Shown here piece after piece: positions 8,029-17,393 of a stretch of 64,000 bases of DNA. Positions within the stretch are counted from its first letter, which is position 1; every line of letters begins with the position of its first letter. The stretch comes from Crocinitomicaceae bacterium. Its GTDB lineage: Bacteria; Bacteroidota; Bacteroidia; Flavobacteriales_D; Crocinitomicaceae. Position numbers and translations under genes: made by a program. The stretch covers positions 169,001-233,000 of the forward strand of contig JACJYW010000006.1 in assembly GCA_020635955.1 (NCBI GenBank). Direction: 5' to 3'. Under the pieces are notes generated by a model that had not been told where the DNA came from, did no database searches, and was given only the letters and a program-made list of their open reading frames with translations.

Positions 8029-8776
8029 TGCTGAATCGGTCATTCGCATTGAGAATATTGAAAAGATATTCAATCCGGGACCAAATCAGGTTCGCGCATT
8101 AAAAGGTGTTTCATTTGAAGTGTTCAATGGTGAGTTTGTGTCTTTGATGGGGTCTAGTGGAAGTGGTAAATCAACATTATTAAATATTCTAGGATGTTTG
8201 GATCAACCTACTTCAGGTAAGTATTATTTGGATGGGAGGGATGTAAGTAATCTTTCCACATCCCAGATCTCCAGGATAAGGAACAGAAAATTTGGTTTCG
8301 TATTTCAGTCATTCAATCTATTGCCCAAAACCACAGCACTCGAAAATGTTGAATTGCCGTTGATATACAATACAGATTTCTCTGTTAAAGAAAGACGAGA
8401 AAAAGCAAAATTCGCTTTGGAAAGAGTTGGTTTGGGAGACAGGATCTTCCACAAAACAAACGAGCTTTCCGGAGGACAACAACAAAGGGTGGCTATTGCA
8501 AGAGCTTTGGTAAATGACCCTTTGGTGATCTTTGCTGATGAACCAACCGGTAATTTGGATTCTAAAACAAGTTATCAGGTGATGTCATTCTTTCAGGAAC
8601 TAAATGATCAGGGAAAGCTTATTGTGATGGTGACACATGAGCCTGATATCATGGAGTTTACAAAACGTAAGATCATTCTTAAGGATGGATCTATCAACAA
8701 AGATGAAAAACTGGAAAGGCAGTTGCGTGCTTCAGAAAAATATGATGAACTAGTAGCGAAAGATGAAACCCATTGA
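8021..8776 (+). CDS. MacB-type ABC transporter ATP-binding protein
   Basis: An ABC ATPase of the MacB/LolD class: Walker A GSSGSGKST, Q-loop FQSFNLLP, signature ELSGGQQQRVAIARAL, Walker B VIFADEPTGNLD and the switch His in VMVTHEPD. I place the start at ATG 8021, which overlaps the adaptor stop and follows GAAGAGG; GTG 8012 would add three residues. It powers the FtsX-like permease encoded next and overlaps it by 14 bases, so the two are made together. Confidence 0.9.
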   Translation: MNNAESVIRIENIEKIFNPGPNQVRALKGVSFEVFNGEFVSLMGSSGSGKSTLLNILGCLDQPTSGKYYLDGRDVSNLSTSQISRIRNRKFGFVFQSFNLLPKTTALENVELPLIYNTDFSVKERREKAKFALERVGLGDRIFHKTNELSGGQQQRVAIARALVNDPLVIFADEPTGNLDSKTSYQVMSFFQELNDQGKLIVMVTHEPDIMEFTKRKIILKDGSINKDEKLERQLRASEKYDELVAKDETH

Positions 8777-9980
8777 TCTTTTAAAATCTGCTTTGCGTTC
8801 CATTAACAGGAATAGAACACGGTCATTATTGACCATGTTGGGGATTATCATTGGAGTAGGTTCTGTAATTGGAATGATGGCCATTGGTAAAGGTTCAGAA
8901 CAAAGTATCAAAGGAGAGCTCGGGAAATTGGGGACGAACATGATCATCATCCTGCCTGGAGAGGAGCGAAGAGGAGGTGTAAGGATGGATGCGTCTACCG
9001 CAGAGATCTTAAAAGAAAAGGATGTTGAAGCAATAGAAACCTATTGTACAGATGTAGAATACATTTCTCCTGTAGTTACCACCTTTGCACAGGCTGTTAA
9101 CGGTTCAAGGAATTCAAAAACTCCAATTGTTGGGGCATACAGTGATTATTTCATTATCAATAATTATGAAGTTCAATACGGTCAATTATTTGATAATAGA
9201 ACAGGCAAATCACTCCAAAAAGTATGTGTAATTGGTAAAACAGTTGCTGAAGATCTATTTGAAAATCAGCAAGATGCTGTTGGTGAGATCATTCGTCTGA
9301 ATAAGATCCCTTTCCGAGTAATTGGAGTCTTAGAAGAGAAGGGAAGAACCTTCGGGATGGATAGAGATAATATTATAATCGCTCCGTTCAGAACAGTGCA
9401 AAGAAGAATGATGGGAGTCTCACATGCTAATCAAATTCTAGCAGCTACTGAAGATGAAGATCAGGTAAAGAGAGCCAAAAGAGAGATCAATGATCTGTTC
9501 ATGGGACAACTGAACAAAACCAGTGGAGGAGAACCTATGTTCCATATCCAAACACAAAAGGAAATGATGGATATTATGGGGACAATTACCGGAATGTTGA
9601 CCATGCTCTTGGCTGCTATCGCTGGAATTTCATTGATTGTTGGCGGAATTGGGATCATGAATATTATGCTGGTTTCCGTAACGGAGAGAACGCGTGAAAT
9701 AGGTCTTCGTTTGGCGGTTGGGGCACCAACCTCTGTAATCCTACTTCAATTCTTAATAGAATCCATTGTTCTGAGTTTAATAGGCGGAGGGATTGGTATC
9801 ATGTTGGGATATGGGCTGGCTATTGGAGCAGCTTCTTTGTTAGGCATAGAGGCAATCATAACAGTATCATCCATTGCTATGGCATTCGGATTCTCCTTTT
9901 TTGTGGGAGTAGTATTTGGGTTCTTTCCAGCTAGAAAAGCCGCAAGGCTAAATCCAATTCAGGCACTGAGACACGAATAG
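8763..9980 (+). CDS. MacB-type FtsX-like ABC permease
   Basis: The 405-residue membrane protein has one helix near the N-terminus (about 20-42), a long extracytoplasmic MacB_PCD domain (about 45-265), and three C-terminal helices with the FtsX motif RTREIGLRLAVGA. It ends in the usual PARKAARLNPIQALR. In MacB pumps the periplasmic domain couples ATP hydrolysis at the membrane to movement of substrate in the periplasm. It is the last gene of the operon and is convergent with the DCC protein gene, one base away. Confidence 0.9.
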   Translation: MKPIDLLKSALRSINRNRTRSLLTMLGIIIGVGSVIGMMAIGKGSEQSIKGELGKLGTNMIIILPGEERRGGVRMDASTAEILKEKDVEAIETYCTDVEYISPVVTTFAQAVNGSRNSKTPIVGAYSDYFIINNYEVQYGQLFDNRTGKSLQKVCVIGKTVAEDLFENQQDAVGEIIRLNKIPFRVIGVLEEKGRTFGMDRDNIIIAPFRTVQRRMMGVSHANQILAATEDEDQVKRAKREINDLFMGQLNKTSGGEPMFHIQTQKEMMDIMGTITGMLTMLLAAIAGISLIVGGIGIMNIMLVSVTERTREIGLRLAVGAPTSVILLQFLIESIVLSLIGGGIGIMLGYGLAIGAASLLGIEAIITVSSIAMAFGFSFFVGVVFGFFPARKAARLNPIQALRHE

Positions 9981-9981
9981 A

Positions 9982-10383
9982 TCAGGAAATAAAAAAGGCT
10001 TTTTCTTCAGGAGTTGGAATGGCACAATAGCCATCTCTAATGCGGTGTCTTCGTTTAGCGATCATATTGTAAACACCATCTCTAATAAACTTTGGAATGA
10101 TGTAAAAGCCCATCATCATTGGATATAGTCCCTTCAATCCTTTACTGATCTGTAATCCGGCTGACGATCTTTCGTAGATCTTTCCATCCTTTAAAAAATA
10201 GATCGTATCCATGTTGATAGTAATATCAAATGGTTTAAGCATGTTCTGTGCTTTTTCAGATTGCAGGGCGCAGAAATAAAAATTGCGTTTTCTTTTGTTC
10301 AGAATGAACTGAACAGATGAGTTGCAGAAACCGCAGTCACCATCATAAAAAACCACCCAATTCAATTGATATACATCTGTCAC
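9982..10383 (-). CDS. DCC-family thiol-disulfide oxidoreductase-like protein (DUF393)
   Basis: The 133-residue protein carries the family hallmark YDGDCGFCNSSV (residues about 13-24) with the CxxC, and a C-terminal RDGYCAIP. DUF393 proteins have a thioredoxin-like fold; their partners are unknown. The start is GTG at 10383. A -7 element (TATTTTTG) ends only five bases ahead of it, so the message is probably leaderless. Confidence 0.8.
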   Translation of the reverse strand: MTDVYQLNWVVFYDGDCGFCNSSVQFILNKRKRNFYFCALQSEKAQNMLKPFDITINMDTIYFLKDGKIYERSSAGLQISKGLKGLYPMMMGFYIIPKFIRDGVYNMIAKRRHRIRDGYCAIPTPEEKAFFIS

Positions 10384-10388
10384 TAATG

Positions 10389-10396
10389 CAAAAATA
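10389..10396 (-). promoter_or_regulatory. -7 element of the DCC protein gene, next to its start codon
   Basis: On the minus strand TATTTTTG matches TAnnTTTG and is followed by CATTA and then the GTG start. A TTG lies 22 bases upstream. The transcript should begin at or very near the start codon. Confidence 0.55.
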
Positions 10397-10433
10397 CCTA
10401 TTTTTAAAATGACTTAATCAATGAACAAATAAG

Positions 10434-11114
10434 ATGAAATTTGGAATATTATTATCGGGTTGTGGTGTATATGATGGGGCTGAGATCCAGGAGGCCGTAT
10501 TAGCAATGTTAGCTGTAAAAGAAGCAGGTCATGATTATCAATGTATTTCATTGGATAAGAATCAACATCATGTGGTAAATCATTTAACAGGAGAGGAAAT
10601 GAATGAAAGCAGAAACATGATGGTGGAATCTGCCAGAATAGCCCGCGGTGATGTTAAAAATATAAAGGATATCACACCTGCTGATCTTGATGGGTTGATC
10701 ATTCCGGGTGGTTTCGGTTCAGCAAAGAATTTTTCCAAATGGGCTTTTTTAGGACCGGAAGGTGGGATAGAAGATGAAGTTAAATTATTGATTGTAAACA
10801 TGATAAACGTGGGTAAACCTGTTTGCGCTCTTTGTGTAAGTCCGGTTGTAGTAGCGAAAGCCCTTGAAGGTTCTGAAATTCATCCAAACATGACCCTAGG
10901 AACAGATCAAGAGCCTTCACCTTACGATATTTCTGGGTTTAATGCGGGGATAGAAAGTGTTGGTGCTAAAGCAGAAATGAAAACGATCAGAGAGATCTTA
11001 GTTGATCAGGAAAATAAAATAGTTACGGCTCCTTGTTATATGATGGACGCAAATATTTTAGAAGTTTACAATAACGTTAAACAAGCTGTTTTAGCTTTGA
11101 TCAAATTGGTTTAA
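10434..11114 (+). CDS. elbB: Isoprenoid biosynthesis glyoxalase ElbB
   Basis: The 226-residue protein belongs to the DJ-1/PfpI superfamily and reads along its length like ElbB: MKFGILLSGCGVYDGAEIQE at the start, GLIIPGGFGSAKNFS, and the nucleophile elbow CALCVSPVVVAKAL with the expected Cys. ElbB proteins have glyoxalase (glyoxal to glycolate) activity in vitro and are linked to isoprenoid formation. It is a single gene between divergent and downstream units. Family call is strong; physiological role is less sure. Confidence 0.88.
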   Translation: MKFGILLSGCGVYDGAEIQEAVLAMLAVKEAGHDYQCISLDKNQHHVVNHLTGEEMNESRNMMVESARIARGDVKNIKDITPADLDGLIIPGGFGSAKNFSKWAFLGPEGGIEDEVKLLIVNMINVGKPVCALCVSPVVVAKALEGSEIHPNMTLGTDQEPSPYDISGFNAGIESVGAKAEMKTIREILVDQENKIVTAPCYMMDANILEVYNNVKQAVLALIKLV

Positions 11115-11123
11115 TTGAATCTT

Positions 11124-11144
11124 ATTGAAGACAATACCTTCAAT
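11124..11144. promoter_or_regulatory. 7-7-7 inverted repeat ahead of the methyltransferase
   Basis: ATTGAAG and CTTCAAT form a perfect 7-bp inverted repeat with a 7-base spacer, ten bases after the elbB stop. No T-run follows, so it may be an operator or a weak terminator. Confidence 0.35.
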
Positions 11145-11159
11145 AATTTCTTCATTGCT

Positions 11160-11167
11160 TATCTTTG
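11160..11167 (+). promoter_or_regulatory. -7 element of the methyltransferase gene
   Basis: TATCTTTG matches TAnnTTTG and ends 12 bases before ATG 11180. It contains the TTG at 11165, which therefore is not a start codon. Confidence 0.55.
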
Positions 11168-11179
11168 CCTTTAGATTTT

Positions 11180-11956
11180 ATGAAGAAATTATATAAATGG
11201 TTACTGAATACAATTCCCAGACCCTGGTTAATAAGGCTGAGTTATGTATTTCGTGTATTTGCGCCAATTTTTTATAAAGGAAACAATGTAGAATGTCCGG
11301 TGTGTGAAAAATCATTCCGGAAGTTCTTATCATATGGTTCTGATATAGCCCATAGAGATAATGTACTTTGTCCTTATGATCTTACCTTGGAAAGACACCG
11401 TTTGATGTGGTTGTACTTAAAAGATCATACCGATTTCTTTACAAAACCTGATTTAACTGTGATGCATATTGCACCTGAGCAATGTTTTCACAAGAAATTC
11501 CAACGTCAAAAGAATTTGAAATATACTACTGGGGACCTTCTATCTCCAATTGTAGATTTACACTTTGATCTACATGACATTCCTTTGGAAGATGATCAAT
11601 ATGAGGTAATCTTTTGCAATCATGTGATGGAGCATGTTAAGGATGATCTAAGATGTATGCAAGAGTTACTTCGAATCATGAAACCGGGTGGATGGGGAAT
11701 TATGCAGGTTCCTATAGATAGTTCAAGAACTGAAACATACGAAGATTGGACGATAACTTCTCCTGAAGAAAGAGAAAAGCATTTTTGGCAATATGATCAC
11801 GTTCGATTGTACGGAGTAAACTATCCTGATCGCTTAAGAGAAGCGGGTTTTTTGGTGGATGTCGTTGATTATTCTAATGAACTTACTCCTGAAAAAATGG
11901 AACGATACAGGATTCCTAAAGAGGAGTTATTGTACGTTGTAAGAAAACCGCTTTAG
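11180..11956 (+). CDS. Class I SAM-dependent methyltransferase with N-terminal Cys motif
   Basis: I start this gene at ATG 11180 because the TTG 15 bases upstream lies inside the promoter. The 258-residue protein has a possible zinc-binding part (VECPVCEKSF and a later NVLCPYD) and then a methyltransferase domain with IAPEQCF, DLHDIPLEDDQYEVIFCNHVMEH and LRIMKPGGWGIMQVP. The methyl acceptor is unknown; such small enzymes often act on sugars or lipids. It is transcribed alone. Confidence 0.75.
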   Translation: MKKLYKWLLNTIPRPWLIRLSYVFRVFAPIFYKGNNVECPVCEKSFRKFLSYGSDIAHRDNVLCPYDLTLERHRLMWLYLKDHTDFFTKPDLTVMHIAPEQCFHKKFQRQKNLKYTTGDLLSPIVDLHFDLHDIPLEDDQYEVIFCNHVMEHVKDDLRCMQELLRIMKPGGWGIMQVPIDSSRTETYEDWTITSPEEREKHFWQYDHVRLYGVNYPDRLREAGFLVDVVDYSNELTPEKMERYRIPKEELLYVVRKPL

Positions 11957-11959
11957 ATC

Positions 11960-12565
11960 CTATTGATTCTTTCGCGCGGCAGTAAGAATATAGATGCCAT
12001 GATCCTTTAATTCAACACAATAAGTATCATTTTCATCCAAGGTTTCATTTGAAACATCTTTCATGTTAGGTTGTGTTTCAGAAGCAGGAACTACTGTGTT
12101 TTTATTCAAATAACGAATGCATTTACCTTCGGAATTATAATACATTCTATCTTCATTGAATTCAACGGTCTTTGCTTCACCACCTCTTTGCCAGTACTCT
12201 TCTTCAGTAATTTCTAATTCTTCAGCCGTATACATTTCCTTTGCGCCATTGAATTCATTGAAAATGAAAAAGCATTCACCTTTTTTAAAATACCAGGATG
12301 TTTTATTGACTGCCCAATCATAATATGTTTCTTCTACTATTTTAATAATCTGATGAGAAGCTGAGTCATAATAGGCAATAATATCATAGGATCCGCCAAC
12401 AACATAATTAGGGTCGTTAATATCCGTAAGTGGAAGCTGAATGCAATTCTTGATCTTACCTTCTGTCTCTTTGTACCATTCTCTGATGGTTTTTACCCTG
12501 TCTTCAGTACTTTGAGAAGATGCCAAAAAAGACATGGAAATGAATAGAAAGAATATAAGTCTCAT
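11960..12565 (-). CDS. Secreted protein of unknown function
   Basis: I do not recognise this 201-residue protein. It has a Sec signal peptide (hydrophobic stretch ending FLASSQS) and a mature part rich in Tyr, Glu and Asn with alternating strands (GGSYDIIAYYDSASHQIIKI, KTSWYFKKGECFFIFN). It reads like the small periplasmic or surface proteins of Bacteroidota. It lies between a convergent methyltransferase and the first TPR-SpoIIE gene and may share the transcript of the latter. Confidence 0.6.
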   Translation of the reverse strand: MRLIFFLFISMSFLASSQSTEDRVKTIREWYKETEGKIKNCIQLPLTDINDPNYVVGGSYDIIAYYDSASHQIIKIVEETYYDWAVNKTSWYFKKGECFFIFNEFNGAKEMYTAEELEITEEEYWQRGGEAKTVEFNEDRMYYNSEGKCIRYLNKNTVVPASETQPNMKDVSNETLDENDTYCVELKDHGIYILTAARKNQ

Positions 12566-12610
12566 ACCAATATAATTTGAATTAAAGATGTCAAAAGTTA
12601 AGCCAATTTT

Positions 12611-14707
12611 TCAGATCAATACCCCAATAACGCACACGTCATCAACCTGTTCGAAACTTCCCTTCCATTTCTCGAATTCGGCTTGAATAGCCGTTCCCTG
12701 TTCATCCATATTTGTAGACATTGTTCGAATAAGCAATTCTCTAAAATTGGAGTATTTATATTTTTTTCCGTTTTCTCCACCAAATTGATCCATGAATCCA
12801 TCAGTGAAAAGATAAATGCGATCTCCCTGCACAAGAGTAATCTCGTGACTTGTATATGGCGTTGGATTTTCGAATTTTCCAATTGGTTGTTTGTCCGGTT
12901 GAATGATCTCTACCACTTCAGGATTTTCTTTACGAATAATGTAAAGCGGGTTATTGGCGCCTGCCCATAAGAGTTTATTTGTTTCCGGATCCCAGCAACA
13001 AAGGGAAATATCCATTCCATCTTTTACATTATCAGCACTGCTACTGAAAGTGTCGATCACAATCTCTCTTGTTTTATTAAGGATCTCAGCCGGTTCAGTT
13101 AATTTGAATTCTCGTACAACGCGGTTTAATGCATTATGACATACCACAGAAACCATTGCTCCAGGTACTCCATGGCCGGTACAATCAGCTGCTGCTATAA
13201 TTATCCTTCCATTGGTCTTCAAAGTCCAGTAAAAATCACCACTTACTACATCTTTAGGTTGGTAATACACAAAACCATTGTTTAAAAGCTGTTCAAGCGT
13301 ATTTCGTGCCGGAAGAATAGCTTCTTGAATTCGTTTTGCATAAGAAATGGAATCTGAGATCTCTTTATGTGTTTCAGCCAGGGCAATATGTTGTTTCTCA
13401 ATCTCTACTTTTTGTGCTTCAACTTCTCTTTTTTGTTCGTTTATCTTCTGATTATCCCTTTGTTTTTGCTTATAACTTCTAATTCCTAATAACAAGACAA
13501 TCACCAATAATCCAATTCCCCCATAAAGCGCGTAGGCTTGAGTTTCCTTTTCTTTGATCTTTACATTCTGAACCTCTTTTTCTTTTTGAAATTCTAGGCT
13601 GTCCTCTAAAGCAATTTTGTGATACTCATACTCTAAGCTTTTTTTCAAAGCATCTTTAGCACTTTGACTATTTTTGGTACGTTCTCTCATTTCTATGTAT
13701 ACTTCTGAGTATTCATAAGCTTTTTTATAGTCCCCTTCAAGTTCAGAAATAGTCATTAAGGTTTTGGCTGAATTTTCAATATCAATAGGATAACCAACCT
13801 CAATAGCAATATCATAGCTTCTTAATCCATATTCCTTTGCTTTTGAAAGTTGTCCGGTTTGAACATGAACGTTAGCAAGATTGTTCAAACTTGAATTGAT
13901 ACCAACCGCATCACCAATTTCGTTCCAGGTATCGAAGCCTTTTTGGTAATAGGAAAGTGCTTTACCGTAAACTTCTTCCCTAAAATAAATGTCACCGATA
14001 TTGTCGTAGCACATGGCAATTCCTCTGGAATAGTGTATTTCCTGATTCATTTTTAAGCTTCTCTCGTAGTACTCGAGTGCCACAAAATTCTGCCCCATTG
14101 TTTCATAGATGGTACCGATATTATTGTAGGACAAAGCCACTCCTTCAAGGTCATTGATCTTTAACTTGAATTCAAGACTATGTTTATGGTATTCCAGGGA
14201 TTTTGCTGTGTCACCTATTAAACTGTAAACTATTGCCAGGTTATTATAACAGGTGCCTTGTCCTTCTTCATTACCAATTCGCTCATACAATGTTAGTCCT
14301 CTGTGGTAATAATCAATGGCTGTTAAAATATCTCCTTTTTCATCATATTGATATCCAATGTTAGCAATTCCGCTAGCCAGGTAGAATGCGATTTTCTTTT
14401 GCATTGATTCATCATGGTAGATGGTTAACATTTCCTGAGACCTCTTGATCATTAGCCTGTTATACTTGGGCCAAACATTAGAATCCCAACATCTGTCAAC
14501 AATATGCAAAATCAGGTCAAGTTCAATGGTGTCTTCAATAGTGTTGTGATAAAGAACTAGAGTAGTATCAAGTAGCTCTTTGTCATAGGGACTAAGTTTA
14601 TCTAGATCGATAGAATCAACTAAATAGTATTCTTTATCTCCATAATTCTGTGAAAATGAAGTGATTGAAAATAGAACTATAAGATATGTGAGAATCTGAT
14701 TTTTCAG
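12611..14707 (-). CDS. TPR-SpoIIE serine phosphatase, probable CTG start
   Basis: The frame runs well past TTG 14509 to a stop at 14729-14731, and the added stretch encodes a signal peptide (KNQILTYLIVLF ... SFSQNYG) like that of the two paralogues here. There is no ATG, GTG or TTG before it; CTG 14707 is the best start and gives about 698 residues. In order: signal peptide, periplasmic tetratricopeptide repeats (NLAIVYSLIGD, NIGTIYETMGQ, NIGDIYF), one membrane helix (LYGGIGLLVIVLLLGI), a coiled coil, and a cytoplasmic SpoIIE/PP2C phosphatase with YQPKDVVSGDFYW, AAADCTGHGVPGAMVS and LFTDGFMDQFGG. It should turn an outside signal into dephosphorylation of a STAS- or SiaC-type partner. An ATG four codons long in another frame (MIKI) ends at the CTG, so a frameshift or base error is an alternative. 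Confidence 0.8.
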   Translation of the reverse strand: MKNQILTYLIVLFSITSFSQNYGDKEYYLVDSIDLDKLSPYDKELLDTTLVLYHNTIEDTIELDLILHIVDRCWDSNVWPKYNRLMIKRSQEMLTIYHDESMQKKIAFYLASGIANIGYQYDEKGDILTAIDYYHRGLTLYERIGNEEGQGTCYNNLAIVYSLIGDTAKSLEYHKHSLEFKLKINDLEGVALSYNNIGTIYETMGQNFVALEYYERSLKMNQEIHYSRGIAMCYDNIGDIYFREEVYGKALSYYQKGFDTWNEIGDAVGINSSLNNLANVHVQTGQLSKAKEYGLRSYDIAIEVGYPIDIENSAKTLMTISELEGDYKKAYEYSEVYIEMRERTKNSQSAKDALKKSLEYEYHKIALEDSLEFQKEKEVQNVKIKEKETQAYALYGGIGLLVIVLLLGIRSYKQKQRDNQKINEQKREVEAQKVEIEKQHIALAETHKEISDSISYAKRIQEAILPARNTLEQLLNNGFVYYQPKDVVSGDFYWTLKTNGRIIIAAADCTGHGVPGAMVSVVCHNALNRVVREFKLTEPAEILNKTREIVIDTFSSSADNVKDGMDISLCCWDPETNKLLWAGANNPLYIIRKENPEVVEIIQPDKQPIGKFENPTPYTSHEITLVQGDRIYLFTDGFMDQFGGENGKKYKYSNFRELLIRTMSTNMDEQGTAIQAEFEKWKGSFEQVDDVCVIGVLI

Positions 14708-14777
14708 ATCTTGATCATTTAACGGGTCTTAAAAGCTAAATATAGTAAAACGCCTAAGTCTACGAGCGTTGAGATGA

Positions 14778-16742
14778 TTAAACTCTGATTCCAATGACGC
14801 AAATGTCGTCCAATTGCTCTAGGTCACCTTTCCATTTAATGAATTCACTTTCTAGTTTCTTTCCTTGATCTGACATTGAATCTGATAAACTATTCATTAG
14901 GAATTCTCTGAATTTAGCGTATTTGTATTTTTTGCCTTCTTTACCTCCAAATTGATCTACAAATCCATCAGAAAATAAATAAATGGTATCTCCTTTTACC
15001 AGGTTCAAAACATGATTAGTGAATCCAAAGGCTTTATCATATAACCCAATTGGTTGTTTATCTGCAGGTACTTCCTGAATCTCTGGGATATTTGGTGAGA
15101 TTAAATACAATGGATTATTGGCACCAGCGTATTGAAGTTCATTGGTTACTTTATTCCATGAACATAAGGTAATGTCCATGCCATCCTTGACATTTTCTTG
15201 ACTTTTTGAAAATGTATCAATTACGATCTCTCTTGTTTTATTAAGAATTGCGGCAGGTTCGGTCAAATTAAATTCTCTCACAGCTCTATTTAAAGCATTG
15301 TTACAAACTACTGAAACCATTGCCCCTGGAACTCCATGTCCCGTGCAATCTGCAACCGCAAGCAAGATAGTGTCATCAATTTCCTCCATCCAATAGAAAT
15401 CACCCGCTACAATATCTTTAGGTTTATAAAAAACAAAACTGTTATTCAGATTTTTTGAGATCATTGAATCAGAAGGAATGATCGCATTTTGAATTCTCTT
15501 TGCATATTGTATAGAATCAAGAATTTCATTGTTCTTTTCTTCAATGATAGATTTTTGCAATTGCAATACCTGATTTATTTTGTTCTTCTGTCTGTTGGCA
15601 TTGATCACAAAGCCCAAAAAGAATAACATAATGATTGCAGCACCCACTGTCAAATACATTATTAATTTATTCTTCTCGTTTTGAACTTGATGTAATTTAC
15701 TTTGGTGGCTTAGTTCCGCAATTTTTTTCTCGTCCTCTATTTTATTGAATTTCCCGTCCATTTCAGCCATTATTTCAGCACGATTTACTTCATCAAGGCT
15801 ATCACTTAAGTGGGTGTACTTTTTTAAATATTCGTATGCCTTAGTAGTGTTGCCGGCCATTTCATAGATTTCAGATAATTGCTTGAAACCGTGCTTTGTT
15901 TCGTGAAATGCACCGGCAAATTCTATCAAATCTTGTATGCCTTCTTCACCTGATCGAATAGCATTGGTGAAATCTCCTTCCTTTGCATACCAATCGCATT
16001 CAGCCAACAAAATAGATCCGCTATAGAATTGATTATCTAATTTTTGATTGATCTCTTTTCCGCGTGCAGAATACTTCCAGGCTTTATCTTTTTGGTCCAA
16101 ATTATAAGCATAAGCTGCAGCATTTAAGTAACAAATTAACATTGCGTCTAAGCGTTGGATACCTTCAAATAACACAATTGCTTCTTCCGTTGTTTCCAGA
16201 GCTTTTAATTCATTACCTCTTTTCTCATAAATGATAGAAAGTCCAACAAGTGGAACTGCTATGGCGTTCGTGTCCTTTGCTTTGATACCGGTATTATATG
16301 AGCGGATGTAATATTGCTCTGCTTTATCAAGATCATCAATTCCCAAATATGCGTTAGCAACATTATTTGAAATGGCTGCTGCTTTTTTGTGTTTGTTTAG
16401 GGATTCATAGATCACAAGTGATTGCAGGTATACATTTGCTGCCTCTAGAAAATTACTTCTGGATCCATAATAATCAGCAACAGCTTCTTTGGCTTCAGCT
16501 ACTAATAGTTGGTCACCAGATTCCTGTGCATGTGTTAAAGCTTTTTGAGCGTAGATCTTAGATTTCTCTTCGTCTTTATGAACCAGATCTCGAGATATTT
16601 TAATGGCCAGATGAGTTTTATCTTCATCTGTTCCGGCTTGCTGATAGGCATTCGTCAAACTGTCTAAATACTGGTCTTGCCCATATACTATAGGAACAAA
16701 GCAAAGTTGAAGCAGAATGATTATGCTGATCAAATTTTTCAT
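14778..16742 (-). CDS. TPR-SpoIIE serine phosphatase
   Basis: The 654-residue protein has a signal peptide (ending PIVYGQ), a periplasmic TPR array (VANAYLGIDDLDKAEQYY, LSIIYEKRGNELKALE), a membrane helix at about 358-378 (MYLTVGAAIIMLFFLGFVI), a coiled coil and a SpoIIE/PP2C domain: YKPKDIVAGDFYW, AVADCTGHGVPGAMVS, DGMDITLCSW and LFSDGFVDQFGG. Metal-binding Asp residues are kept. It is a close paralogue of the gene downstream, in the same direction, and could be co-transcribed with the PAP2 gene upstream (13 bases away). The phosphoprotein target is unknown; a SiaC-like protein is encoded at 25974. Confidence 0.88.
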   Translation of the reverse strand: MKNLISIIILLQLCFVPIVYGQDQYLDSLTNAYQQAGTDEDKTHLAIKISRDLVHKDEEKSKIYAQKALTHAQESGDQLLVAEAKEAVADYYGSRSNFLEAANVYLQSLVIYESLNKHKKAAAISNNVANAYLGIDDLDKAEQYYIRSYNTGIKAKDTNAIAVPLVGLSIIYEKRGNELKALETTEEAIVLFEGIQRLDAMLICYLNAAAYAYNLDQKDKAWKYSARGKEINQKLDNQFYSGSILLAECDWYAKEGDFTNAIRSGEEGIQDLIEFAGAFHETKHGFKQLSEIYEMAGNTTKAYEYLKKYTHLSDSLDEVNRAEIMAEMDGKFNKIEDEKKIAELSHQSKLHQVQNEKNKLIMYLTVGAAIIMLFFLGFVINANRQKNKINQVLQLQKSIIEEKNNEILDSIQYAKRIQNAIIPSDSMISKNLNNSFVFYKPKDIVAGDFYWMEEIDDTILLAVADCTGHGVPGAMVSVVCNNALNRAVREFNLTEPAAILNKTREIVIDTFSKSQENVKDGMDITLCSWNKVTNELQYAGANNPLYLISPNIPEIQEVPADKQPIGLYDKAFGFTNHVLNLVKGDTIYLFSDGFVDQFGGKEGKKYKYAKFREFLMNSLSDSMSDQGKKLESEFIKWKGDLEQLDDICVIGIRV

Positions 16743-16755
16743 CTGCTAAAAATAA

Positions 16756-17391
16756 CTAATCCAGAAGGGTTTTCTTAAAAACAAATCGATCAAAAACCCA
16801 GAATAGAAGATAAAAGGTAGAAATACCTAAAATAGATCCTGCAACAATATCCTCAATGAAATGCTGTGAAATGTGAACCCTCGAATATGCTGCCAGCATG
16901 GCAAGAATGGCACATGAAATTTGAACGTAACGGTATTTTCTAAAAACAAACGCAACGAATATAAAAAGTGCAAATGAAGCTGTAGAGTGTCCTGAAGGAA
17001 AAGAGAAGCTTCCATGCATGTCAACTCCATCCACCAGTTTTAATCTGTCAGGCCCAAAAATAGTTATAGGTCTGTGCACATCAGAAAAGACGATTCTTTT
17101 AAAGAATTGAGCCAGTAAACCTGAAAGGATGAAGGTGCTGATACCAAGAACGAAATATGGTAAAAACTTTTTGTAGAACATCAAACTGACAACGAGAATA
17201 GCTATTGCCACGATCAATCCGTCACCAATATGTGTGTAATACTTAAAAAAGCTGTCAGAAGTTCCGCCAACAAACGCATTTGCAGATAAATGAAGTTGAT
17301 ATTTATCTGTGATTATGATCAGAATAATTCCGGTAAGAATAAACAAACCGGCCATTCCCATAAAGGGTAGGAGTGCTCTGAATAATTTCAT
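16756..17391 (-). CDS. PAP2-family membrane phosphatase
   Basis: The 211-residue protein has five or six membrane helices and the three PAP2 motifs: a Lys-Arg-Pro element (FKRIVFSDVHRP), PSGHS, and SRVHISQHFIEDI with the catalytic His. Members remove phosphate from lipid phosphates such as undecaprenyl pyrophosphate or phosphatidic acid at the outer face of the membrane. It lies two bases after the acyl-CoA carboxylase gene, pointing the same way, so it is likely part of that transcript. The substrate is not predictable. Confidence 0.85.
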   Translation of the reverse strand: MKLFRALLPFMGMAGLFILTGIILIIITDKYQLHLSANAFVGGTSDSFFKYYTHIGDGLIVAIAILVVSLMFYKKFLPYFVLGISTFILSGLLAQFFKRIVFSDVHRPITIFGPDRLKLVDGVDMHGSFSFPSGHSTASFALFIFVAFVFRKYRYVQISCAILAMLAAYSRVHISQHFIEDIVAGSILGISTFYLLFWVFDRFVFKKTLLD

Positions 17392-17393
17392 TG

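Noticed and set aside
11124..11144. elbB terminator
   Set aside because: The 7-bp inverted repeat has no T-run after it, so I listed it only as a possible regulatory site.
12683..12970. Rightward frames opposite the SpoIIE phosphatase genes
   Set aside because: They lie in antisense to strongly conserved catalytic motifs and have no promoter or start context.
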